Assembly (NCBI GenBank): GCA_902791085.1
Contig: CADAUN010000083.1
Location: 1 to 6,650, forward strand
Reading direction: 5' to 3'
From: an uncultured Erysipelotrichaceae bacterium
GTDB taxonomy: Bacteria > Bacillota_I > Bacilli_A > RFN20 > CAG-826
DNA: 6,650 nt
Shown here: in pieces, positions 1-6,018 of the stretch
How positions within the stretch are numbered: the stretch's first letter is position 1
Layout of the letters: each line of letters opens with the position of its first letter
Notes under the pieces: model-generated
The model's input: only the letters and a program-made list of their open reading frames with translations
Told to the model about the DNA's origin: nothing
Database searches by the model: none
Program-made: the position numbers and the translations under genes

Positions 1-1900
1 AAATTCTTACATCGGCGACATAATTCACGCTGGCCGCCCATAGACGTAGCAAATCCGCTCCAAATTGATTGGCGACTTTGGAAGGATCGATGCCGTTCCC
101 GGCGGATTTGGACATCTTTTGCCAATTCTCATCCATGACCCAGCCATGCGTTAAGGTCTCGCGATATGGAGCTTGCCCAGTCGCAGCTACCGATAAAATC
201 AAAGAACTATTGAACCAGCCGCGATATTGGTCGTTTCCTTCCAAATAAAGGTCAGAAGGGAATTTTAACCCCCGTTCTTTTAAGACTCCGTCCCATGAAG
301 ACCCGGAATCAAACCAAACATCCATGATATCGGTTTCTTTTTTATAGAGATCATGAGGTGAGTGAGCGTTACGGTATCCCTCTGGCAACAATTCGTTGGC
401 AGAATGGCTCCACCATGCATTTGACCCTTCTTTTCGTACCAAAGCGGCAATATGGGCGAAAACTTCTTCCTCTAGAATCGGTGTTCCGTCTTCGGCATAA
501 AGAACGGGGATAGGAACCCCCCAAGCGCGTTGCCTTGAGATGCACCAGTCACCACGATCTTTAATCATGTTGACCATCTTTTCTTCGCCCCAAGAAGGAT
601 TCCAGCGAACCTGATGCACTGCCGCGATCAGTTCAGGACGGATTTTCTCAATGGAGAAGAACCATTGCGGCGTTGCCCGGAAGATGATGGGCTGGTGAGT
701 CCGCCAGTCATGCGGATAAGAGTGAACAATGTCTACTTCTTTTAGCAAAGAGCCATTTTCTTGAAGCAATTCCACGACTTTGTCATTGGCTTTCGCGTAG
801 AAAAGGCCATTGCAAGGATCATTTTCTTCTAAATGATAATAGCCGCGATCATCGATGGGGCAAGTCGGACGAATGCCATATTTAGCACAAACATTGAAGT
901 CATCAACCCCAAAGTCCGGTGCCGTATGAACACATCCAGTGCCATCGCTATCCGTGACGAAAGATGCCATGAGCAAAGGAGAAGCGCGATCATAAAGCGG
1001 ATGTTTGACCGTCGCGTTTTCTAAGGCCTGTCCTGGGAATGTCTTTAACAATTCGCAACGCTCGAATCCGAGTTCCGTCTGGAGTTTTTCTGCTAAAGAA
1101 GCTAAGAAAACAAATTTGCCTTTTTCTGTGTCAAATAAGCCATAAGTAAAACCGGGATTTAACGTCACCGCGCGATTCCCTGGAATCGTCCACGGCGTGG
1201 TGGTCCAAATGATAATCGAGGCATCGTTAGGCACAACGCCTTTGCCATCAAGAAAACGGAAAGCGACGTACATCGTCCGCGCAGGAATATCAGCATATTC
1301 CACTTCGGCTTCCGCTAACGCGCTCTCACTTGACGGAGACCAGTATACGGGCTTCAAGCCTTTATAAATCAGACCTTTTTTCACCATTTCGGCAAATACT
1401 TCGATTTGCCGCGCCTCGTATTCTGGCAACAATGTCAAATACGGATGCTTATAATCGCCAAGAACGCCAAGACGATGAACTTGAGCCTTTTGATGTTCCA
1501 CTTGTTTTAACGCATAATCGCGGCAAAGATTCCGAAAATCGAGAATCGGCGTGGTTTTTCGGTTCACACCGCTTTTGGTCACTTTGACTTCAATCGGAAG
1601 ACCATGGGTATCCCAGCCAAAAATGAAAGGCGTTTTATACCCTTGCATGTTTTTATAACGCACGATGAAGTCTTTTAACAAACGGTTCAACATGTGGCCA
1701 CAATGGATGTCACCATTCGCATAAGGCGGACCGTCATGCAGCATAAATTCATTCACGTCTAACCGGTCTTCGTTCATCTTGCCATAAAGATCCATCTCAT
1801 CCCATTTAGCGAGAATTTTTGGCTCTTTTTGCGTCAAATTTCCGCGCATTTCAAAGGCGGTGCGTGGCATTAACAAGCTCTTTTTGATTTCGTCTCCCAT
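1..1900 (-). CDS. ileS: Isoleucyl-tRNA synthetase, 3' end cut by the window edge
   Basis: Cytoplasmic class I aminoacyl-tRNA synthetase that charges tRNA-Ile with isoleucine and edits misactivated valine. About 633 codons are open without interruption from the ATG at 1900 to the left edge; the anticodon-binding and C-terminal zinc regions lie outside. The N-terminus has the usual LLMPRTAFEMRGNL block. The HIGH motif appears as HCGH (residues 66-69) within HDGPPYANGDIHCGH. The CP1 editing domain shows TTTPWTIPGN and GTGCVHTAP (320-328). DWCISRQRAWGVPIP and KMSKS (595-599) complete the catalytic core, at spacing normal for the family, which argues against frameshifts. The start is supported by AGGAGG (1908-1913) 7 bases upstream. 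It has its own promoter and Ile T-box leader. It resembles the ordinary Bacilli enzyme, not the mupirocin-resistant type, judged only by its N-terminus. Odd: the editing motif reads APDFGVDD where APGHGxDD is usual. Confidence 0.97.
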   Translation of the reverse strand, partial: MGDEIKKSLLMPRTAFEMRGNLTQKEPKILAKWDEMDLYGKMNEDRLDVNEFMLHDGPPYANGDIHCGHMLNRLLKDFIVRYKNMQGYKTPFIFGWDTHGLPIEVKVTKSGVNRKTTPILDFRNLCRDYALKQVEHQKAQVHRLGVLGDYKHPYLTLLPEYEARQIEVFAEMVKKGLIYKGLKPVYWSPSSESALAEAEVEYADIPARTMYVAFRFLDGKGVVPNDASIIIWTTTPWTIPGNRAVTLNPGFTYGLFDTEKGKFVFLASLAEKLQTELGFERCELLKTFPGQALENATVKHPLYDRASPLLMASFVTDSDGTGCVHTAPDFGVDDFNVCAKYGIRPTCPIDDRGYYHLEENDPCNGLFYAKANDKVVELLQENGSLLKEVDIVHSYPHDWRTHQPIIFRATPQWFFSIEKIRPELIAAVHQVRWNPSWGEEKMVNMIKDRGDWCISRQRAWGVPIPVLYAEDGTPILEEEVFAHIAALVRKEGSNAWWSHSANELLPEGYRNAHSPHDLYKKETDIMDVWFDSGSSWDGVLKERGLKFPSDLYLEGNDQYRGWFNSSLILSVAATGQAPYRETLTHGWVMDENWQKMSKSAGNGIDPSKVANQFGADLLRLWAASVNYVADVRI

Positions 1901-1918
1901 CCTATTTCCTCCTAGGGC

Positions 1919-1945
1919 AAAAGAAAACGCCCCATCTAAGGGCGC
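1919..1945 (-). terminator. Regulated terminator of the T-box leader
   Basis: On the minus strand CGCCC (1940-1944) pairs with GGGCG (1928-1932), with a possible extra U-G pair, followed by TTTTCTTTT. The upstream half is close to the T-box sequence, as needed for a choice between terminator and tRNA-stabilised antiterminator. It lies just before the ileS ribosome binding site. Confidence 0.88.
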
Positions 1946-2131
1946 ATCCGCGTGGTACCACCTTAGTTCAGATACGACTATATCTGCTCTTCTTTCGCCA
2001 GGTAACGTCTGGTAACGGCTTCTTACATCTCTTCAGAAAGCTGGCTCCCGTAGTGATGGATCGTTGGCTTGCCTCGTTCTCATCCAAGAGGCTCTCTGTT
2101 GCTTGCCTTTGACCGCTCTACGATCTTAACC
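1919..2131 (-). promoter_or_regulatory. Isoleucine T-box leader of ileS
   Basis: This tRNA-sensing leader lets ileS be transcribed when uncharged tRNA-Ile accumulates. The conserved T-box sequence AAGGTGGTACCACGCG is at 1949-1964; its UGGU would pair with the ACCA end of tRNA-Ile. Stem I can be drawn: the base TCGTAG pairs with CTACGG (about 2050-2055 on the 3' side), GGTC pairs with GATC above it, and between them the 3' strand of the internal loop reads CATCA. The codon ATC at 2055-2057 in that loop is the likely Ile specifier. The AGAGAG bulge and a GCCTC...GAGGC stem capped by a GGATG-containing distal loop match the class. The leader ends in the regulated terminator at 1919-1945. Amino acid specificity follows from both the specifier and the downstream gene. 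The exact 5' end is inferred from the promoter. Confidence 0.95.
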
Positions 2132-2137
2132 GAGAAG

Positions 2138-2166
2138 ATAATACGTGCTTTTTCTTTTCTTTTCAA
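2138..2166 (-). promoter_or_regulatory. Promoter of the ileS T-box transcript
   Basis: TTGAAA (2161-2166) and TATTAT (2138-2143) are separated by exactly 17 bases, each close to the sigma-70/sigma-A consensus. A start near 2131 would place the transcript's 5' end just before T-box stem I. The -35 begins three bases beyond the T-run of the ftsZ terminator, so the two transcription units are packed back to back. Confidence 0.85.
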
Positions 2167-2168
2167 TG

Positions 2169-2190
2169 AAAAACGGCATCCAAGATGCCG
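2169..2190 (-). terminator. Intrinsic terminator after ftsZ
   Basis: On the minus strand CGGCATC and GATGCCG form a perfect 7-bp stem with a 3-base loop, followed by five T. It begins 7 bases after the ftsZ stop codon and ends the ftsA-ftsZ transcript before the ileS promoter. Confidence 0.9.
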
Positions 2191-2197
2191 CATTTCT

Positions 2198-3343
2198 CTA
2201 AAGAGAATTCCCGCCGTCTCCGCCATTCCCAAAATCGGGACGTAAGATATCGGAAAGATTGATGTCATCCGCCGTCAAAGTATCGCCATTCGCTGCTGTT
2301 GTATCCGTAGTAGGCGTCACTTGGGCAGGCATAATGGGCTTGGTTTGAGGTGTTTGCGTAGGTGCGGCAATAAAATCATCGCTATTTTCAAAATCGGAGG
2401 CAATCACGCTCACCACCAAATCATCCGACAAGGATGGATTGATGGAAATGCCGAGCTTCACATCGACTGGGCCGCCCGCTTCTTCTACAATTTTTTGCAC
2501 GCAACGTTGCGCTTCGTACATTGTGACGTTTGTGCCACAAGTAATGGAACAAATGGCACGGCGCGCACCACGGATATTGGTTTCCAATAGCGGCGAATTG
2601 ATGGCATTTAATGCCGCTTGCTCAGCTTTGTTTGGGCCTTTGCCTTGGCCAAAGCCAATCAAAGCAACACCTGAGTCTTTCAAAGTCGTACGAACATCTG
2701 CGAAATCCAAATTCAATTGCGCGGGGATCAAAATCAAATCCGCAACGGTTTTGACGGACTGCGCTAAGATACGATCGGATTCTTGAAAGGCCTTATCCAC
2801 GGATACGCCGCCAGAATTTGTCAGCAATTTATCGTTAGAAACAATGATGACAGAATCTACGGCATCTTTGAGTTTTCGTAATCCTTGCACCGCGTTTTCG
2901 GTGCGTTTGGTTCCTTCAAAAGAGAAAGGACGCGTGACGATAGCGACTGTTAAAGCACCAGATTCTTTCGCAATTTTAGCGACAACTGGGGCAGCGCCTG
3001 TTCCGGTGCCTTTCCCCATTCCTGCCGCGATAAAAACCATATCGGCGCCCGTGACAATTTCTTTGATTTGATCTTTGGATTCTAACGCCGCTTTCTCTCC
3101 GACAGAAGGATCCGCGCCAGCACCTAATCCATGCGTGGTTTCGTTTCCTAAACAAATTCGATGTGGAGCTTTCGAAGAAGCCAATGCTTGCTTATCGGTA
3201 TTCATCACATAGAATTGCACGTTTTGAATATTTTCATCAATCATGCGGTTGACGGCATTGTTACCAGCACCGCCGACACCGATGACTACAATACGGACAA
3301 TAGGCTCAAAGGAGTCTAAATCGTTTTCAAAATTTTCGCTCAT
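2198..3343 (-). CDS. ftsZ: Cell division GTPase FtsZ, with a changed G-loop and C-terminal tail
   Basis: Tubulin-like GTPase that polymerises into the Z-ring at mid-cell. The 381 residues are a normal length. Visible are GVGGAGNNAVNRM (22-34), NTDKQAL (48-54), GLGAGADPSVGEKAA (72-86), the T4 loop AAGMGKGTGTGAAP (106-119), RPFSFEGTKR (138-147), SNDKLL (169-174) and the T7 catalytic loop NLDFAD (211-216), which keeps its Asn and both Asp. A Pro/Thr-rich linker (about 326-355) precedes the C-terminal peptide. Two points are odd: residue 111 is Lys where the signature GGGTGTG has Gly, and the tail DINLSDILRPDF ends in a Gly/Asp-rich stretch, not the usual Arg/Lys-rich end. The start has a strong AAAGGAGG (3353-3360) 9 bases upstream, inside the end of the ftsA-like gene. 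The two genes lie 2 bases apart and are probably cotranscribed and translationally coupled. Confidence 0.97.
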   Translation of the reverse strand: MSENFENDLDSFEPIVRIVVIGVGGAGNNAVNRMIDENIQNVQFYVMNTDKQALASSKAPHRICLGNETTHGLGAGADPSVGEKAALESKDQIKEIVTGADMVFIAAGMGKGTGTGAAPVVAKIAKESGALTVAIVTRPFSFEGTKRTENAVQGLRKLKDAVDSVIIVSNDKLLTNSGGVSVDKAFQESDRILAQSVKTVADLILIPAQLNLDFADVRTTLKDSGVALIGFGQGKGPNKAEQAALNAINSPLLETNIRGARRAICSITCGTNVTMYEAQRCVQKIVEEAGGPVDVKLGISINPSLSDDLVVSVIASDFENSDDFIAAPTQTPQTKPIMPAQVTPTTDTTAANGDTLTADDINLSDILRPDFGNGGDGGNSL

Positions 3344-3345
3344 AC

Positions 3346-4572
3346 TTATTTTCCTCCTTTACCGGAAGCGGATTCGCGCGACAACGTCGACACGCCGCGG
3401 TAAATATCGCTTTCTGAAGTCTTGTGCTTTCCTTCGGCAGCAATCATGCCAAGCACGTTGGTCGCTTTTGGCGTTCTTGCGCCTAAGACGGATGGCAAAA
3501 CGCCATATAAAGCACGCTTTTGGAGCACCGGCTCAAGCAAAGCACCAATGCCACGCAATTCAGCACCGCCACCGCTAAGCAAAATCGGGCATTGACGGAA
3601 AGGAGCTTCGCGCTTAGTTCCCACTTCATCGATGGCAGGGATTAAATTGGGATTATATTGCTCATCGAAATAACGCTTGATGACCTCATTTAACTGTTGT
3701 TGCATGATTTTCTTCGATAAAGAAGCGCCGTTAGGACCCACTAAAGGCATCGAGTAATGATGTTCAGCCAAATCGTATCCGTAACGTTCTTTGAGCCAAT
3801 TTGCTTCTGAAAGAGACAAGCCTAATTCTTCCGCGATTTGGCGAGTCAAATTCATACTTCCTTTGGCAAAGAAGCGGGAGCGGATGACCGAGCGTTCGCC
3901 AACGGCCGACAAACTGGTGAAATCCGCGCCGAAATCTAGTAACAAATAAGTCTCCGGATAGCCATGCATGGTGGCAATTAATTCCGAAGCGCAATAAGGG
4001 GCGACCGCAGTACGATACACCCGAAATCCAGCTTTTTCGACGACGGAACGGAATGTTCTTAAAGTTTCTTCAGGCAACGTATGGAGCTTCGCGTAAATCG
4101 CAAGCTGCGTTCCTTCTTGTCCTAACGGCGGATAAGCATAACGTGCATTGCCGGTGACGAAATAATCCGGGACGATATCTACGATTGTGCTTTTCGGTTC
4201 AGGCAAAGAGGTTTGGCGAATCAACGAAAGACAATTGGTAACATCGACCGATCCCACTGTTGTCCCGCTCACCAACTTCGTTCCTTCTTGAATTTGATAA
4301 ATCAAAAATCCACGCGGAGGCAAAACCAGGCAAAAATTTTGCGGCGTAATATGTAGCCCCGATTCAGCGTCTTCGATATCGTGAAAATTTTGTAAGGCAG
4401 TAACCAATGCCGCTTCGTCTAAGATGGCCCAATTGCTCACCACGCCGGAAGGCAAAGGGACTTCGCGATAGCAAATTAAGGCGGGAATGCCATCTTTCGT
4501 CAAGAAGCCGACAGCCAAGCGAAGACAGGAGTTGGTGATTTCGAGCGCACTGATGTAATTCGGATTTTCCAT
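3346..4572 (-). CDS. ftsA: Divergent FtsA-like actin-fold division protein
   Basis: FtsA is the actin-like protein that tethers FtsZ to the membrane and recruits the divisome. Identification rests on the position just before ftsZ, the 408-residue length, and FtsA-order segments: an N-terminal ISALEITNSCLRLAVG (7-22, phosphate 1), a 1C-like region (about 85-165), YLLLDFGADFTSLSAVGE (209-226, phosphate 2), SLSEANWLKERYG (253-265, equivalent to the FtsA LEEAERLK-YG segment) and PILLSGGGAELRGI (329-342, adenosine motif). Phosphate 1 lacks the usual DxG core and phosphate 2 has GADFT where GGGTT is expected, so nucleotide binding may be altered. The C-terminus ends SASGKGGK with no amphipathic membrane-targeting helix. 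No Shine-Dalgarno sequence precedes the ATG; the promoter sits almost on the start codon, consistent with a leaderless message. A PilM-like actin homologue is the alternative, but the context favours FtsA. Confidence 0.85.
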   Translation of the reverse strand: MENPNYISALEITNSCLRLAVGFLTKDGIPALICYREVPLPSGVVSNWAILDEAALVTALQNFHDIEDAESGLHITPQNFCLVLPPRGFLIYQIQEGTKLVSGTTVGSVDVTNCLSLIRQTSLPEPKSTIVDIVPDYFVTGNARYAYPPLGQEGTQLAIYAKLHTLPEETLRTFRSVVEKAGFRVYRTAVAPYCASELIATMHGYPETYLLLDFGADFTSLSAVGERSVIRSRFFAKGSMNLTRQIAEELGLSLSEANWLKERYGYDLAEHHYSMPLVGPNGASLSKKIMQQQLNEVIKRYFDEQYNPNLIPAIDEVGTKREAPFRQCPILLSGGGAELRGIGALLEPVLQKRALYGVLPSVLGARTPKATNVLGMIAAEGKHKTSESDIYRGVSTLSRESASGKGGK

Positions 4573-4579
4573 AACTTGT

Positions 4580-4613
4580 ATTCTATTCTAGAATAAAGCG
4601 AAATGTTAAGCAA
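4580..4613 (-). promoter_or_regulatory. Promoter of the ftsA-ftsZ unit, next to the start codon
   Basis: TTGCTT (4608-4613), a 17-base spacer and TAGAAT (4585-4590) form a good sigma-A promoter; a second TAGAAT overlaps at 4580-4585. Start points near 4577-4579, or at about 4572 from the second -10, would give a 5' leader of zero to seven bases. The -10 lies inside the perfect 12-bp palindrome TATTCTAGAATA (4584-4595), which could be an operator or a coincidence of AT-rich sequence. Confidence 0.65.
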
Positions 4614-4780
4614 GAAAATTAGAAGTTTGTTAGAGGTGTTTTAGTAGTTTTTTAGTTATTTATAAAAAAGATGAATACCACTAAATATAATAGAAAAAGA
4701 TTCGATGAAATCATGGTTTTAAAAGAAAGGATAAAAAACTTAAAAGAAAGGATTCGGAAAATATAACTTTTATTAAAAAG
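4614..4780. other. AT-rich intergenic stretch between the two division units
   Basis: This is the rest of the roughly 250-base gap between the ftsA-like start and the small membrane protein gene. It is markedly more AT-rich than its surroundings. It contains a direct repeat (4719-4732 and 4740-4753), a perfect TATAAT on the plus strand (4686-4691) without a convincing -35, and a plus-strand open frame of 31 codons (4671-4766) with no ribosome binding site. I see no supported gene here. Confidence 0.6.
4719..4753. repeat. 14-bp direct repeat, 21-base period
   Basis: TTAAAAGAAAGGAT occurs at 4719-4732 and again at 4740-4753, exactly 21 bases apart. The period equals two helical turns or seven codons; in the plus-strand frame the two copies read LKERIKN and LKERIRK. 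It could be a pair of binding sites, a slipped duplication in AT-rich DNA, or part of a tiny coding sequence. Confidence 0.75.
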
Positions 4781-4808
4781 AAAGAAAAAAGCCCTAATTT
4801 TTTAGGGC
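4781..4808 (-). terminator. Intrinsic terminator after the small membrane protein
   Basis: On the minus strand GCCCTAA and TTAGGGC form a perfect 7-bp stem with a four-base loop, followed by TTTTTTCTTT. It lies about 12 bases past the stop codon of the 77-residue gene and ends the mraZ-rsmH unit. On the plus strand the stem is not directly followed by a T-run, so it appears one-directional. Confidence 0.92.
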
Positions 4809-4820
4809 CATCAGTCATTT

Positions 4821-5054
4821 TTATTCGACCGATTTTACTTCTTCTTCTGAATTCTTTTCTTCTTCCGAAGAGACGACGGTGAGGCTGCTATCGTGATTGT
4901 CTTCCGCCTTTGCCGTCTCAGCAATCTTATAAGATACGCCTACTGGAATCGCAGCCAGGAGGAACATCGCCAATGACACAACAGCGGCTTTAGAGGCAAA
5001 ACGCAGCCGATAATAAGTTTTTGTTTTGCCAGTCTTATCCAATTTGTCTTTCAT
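4821..5054 (-). CDS. Small single-span membrane or secreted protein at the ftsL position
   Basis: I do not recognise this 77-residue protein. It has a strongly basic N-terminus (1-22, rich in Lys and Arg), one hydrophobic segment (about 23-44) and a short tail (45-77) that is highly acidic, with two Glu runs. Charge distribution predicts the N-terminus inside and the acidic tail outside. AKA followed by ED (48-52) resembles a signal peptidase I site, so it could instead be a signal peptide releasing a peptide of about 27 residues. The gene is real: AAAGGAGG (5060-5067) lies 5 bases before the ATG, and it sits 23 bases after rsmH and just before a terminator. That is where many Firmicutes encode FtsL, and size and topology are FtsL-like, but the tail is short and lacks a leucine-zipper coiled coil. 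A degenerate FtsL analogue is possible; the function is unknown. Confidence 0.85.
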   Translation of the reverse strand: MKDKLDKTGKTKTYYRLRFASKAAVVSLAMFLLAAIPVGVSYKIAETAKAEDNHDSSLTVVSSEEEKNSEEEVKSVE

Positions 5055-5077
5055 AAAATCCTCCTTTCTTTTTGTTC

Positions 5078-6016
5078 TTATTTTTGTTTCTTTTGAATGG
5101 CGCGAAGTTTCGCGCTTTTGGACCGATGGTTCTCGCTTAGTTCTTTTTCGCTTGCCACTATTGGCTTCCTAGTCAAGGCAAGATAGGGCGCTTCCGGGAG
5201 TTCCTCTGGCAACAAATCCGGTCCTTCTCTGCTTCCTTCTACCACCGTTAAGGAACGGAATTTGTCTTTGACCATGCGGTCTTCTAAGCTTTGAAAGGTC
5301 AAAATGGCAATTCGTCCGCCTGGTTTTAAGATAGAATCGAATGAATCTAGCATTTGTGCGAGATTGTCCATCTCTTGATTCACTTCAATTCGTAACGCCT
5401 GGAAAATTTGTTTTGCCGGATGACCTTTTTTCATTCGTTCCTTCGCTGGCTTTACGCGTTTGATGAGGTCAACTAACTCTCCGGTGGTAAGAATCGGTTT
5501 CTTTTCTCTTTCTTTTACAATGGCTAACGCAATGGCTTTGGAATATGGATCTTCACCATATTTTTCGAAGACATCTCGCAACTGCTCATAAGAATATTGA
5601 TTGACGATTTGTTCCGCGGTAACAGAGCTTTCTTGATTCATACGCATATCTAACGGAGCGTCTTCGCGATAAGAGAAACCGCGCTCTGCTTCGTCAAATT
5701 GGGGAGAAGAAACGCCTAAGTCGGCAGTAATCCCGTCTACTTCTTTCACGCCGATTTCTTTTAAGCGGGAGACAAAGTCGCGGAAATTCGCGTGAAGGAT
5801 GGTGAAGTTTGTTCCGACCGAAGCAAGCCTTTCTCGGCTTTCCATAATGGCTTCTTCGTCTAAATCAAAGGAGTAAAGATGGCCACACGGAATGCGAGAC
5901 AAAATGGCACTTGATGTGCCGCCTCTTCCCAAAGTTAGGTCGACGTAAATGCCGTTTTCTTTGAGATCAAGCAACGAAATGGTCTCCGTTAACATGACGC
6001 TGTAATGAAAGCCCAT
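5078..6016 (-). CDS. rsmH: 16S rRNA (cytosine-1402-N4)-methyltransferase
   Basis: RsmH (MraW) uses S-adenosylmethionine to methylate N4 of C1402 in the ribosomal P site. The 312 residues match the family length. Key segments are HYSVMLTE (4-11), the SAM-binding DLTLGRGGTSSAIL (26-39), FDLDEEA (50-56), ADLGVSSPQFDEAERGFSYR (98-117), PLDMRMN (121-127), GHPAKQIFQALRIEVN (198-213) and FQSLEDRMVK (241-250). The last is normally FHSLEDR, so a conserved His is Gln here. A GTG two codons further upstream (6022) overlaps the mraZ stop, but the ribosome binding site AAGGAG (6022-6027) covers that GTG and stands 5 bases before the ATG at 6016, which also gives the usual MGFxYSVML start. The gap to mraZ is therefore 2 bases and the genes are almost certainly coupled. 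Confidence 0.96.
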   Translation of the reverse strand: MGFHYSVMLTETISLLDLKENGIYVDLTLGRGGTSSAILSRIPCGHLYSFDLDEEAIMESRERLASVGTNFTILHANFRDFVSRLKEIGVKEVDGITADLGVSSPQFDEAERGFSYREDAPLDMRMNQESSVTAEQIVNQYSYEQLRDVFEKYGEDPYSKAIALAIVKEREKKPILTTGELVDLIKRVKPAKERMKKGHPAKQIFQALRIEVNQEMDNLAQMLDSFDSILKPGGRIAILTFQSLEDRMVKDKFRSLTVVEGSREGPDLLPEELPEAPYLALTRKPIVASEKELSENHRSKSAKLRAIQKKQK

Positions 6017-6018
6017 AA

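Noticed and set aside
833..1587. Plus-strand open frames opposite ileS
   Set aside because: Antisense to a continuous, motif-complete synthetase; no ribosome binding sites or recognisable domains.
1..1900. Possible frameshift or pseudogene in ileS
   Set aside because: The frame is open throughout, and HCGH (66) and KMSKS (595) are at normal spacing.
2080..2268. 62-codon minus-strand frame across the end of ftsZ and the T-box leader
   Set aside because: It lies in another frame of ftsZ, runs through a terminator, promoter and T-box stem, and has no ribosome binding site.
2321..3578. Plus-strand open frames opposite ftsZ and ftsA
   Set aside because: They are antisense to well-supported genes, show no protein motifs and have low-complexity compositions typical of antisense frames.
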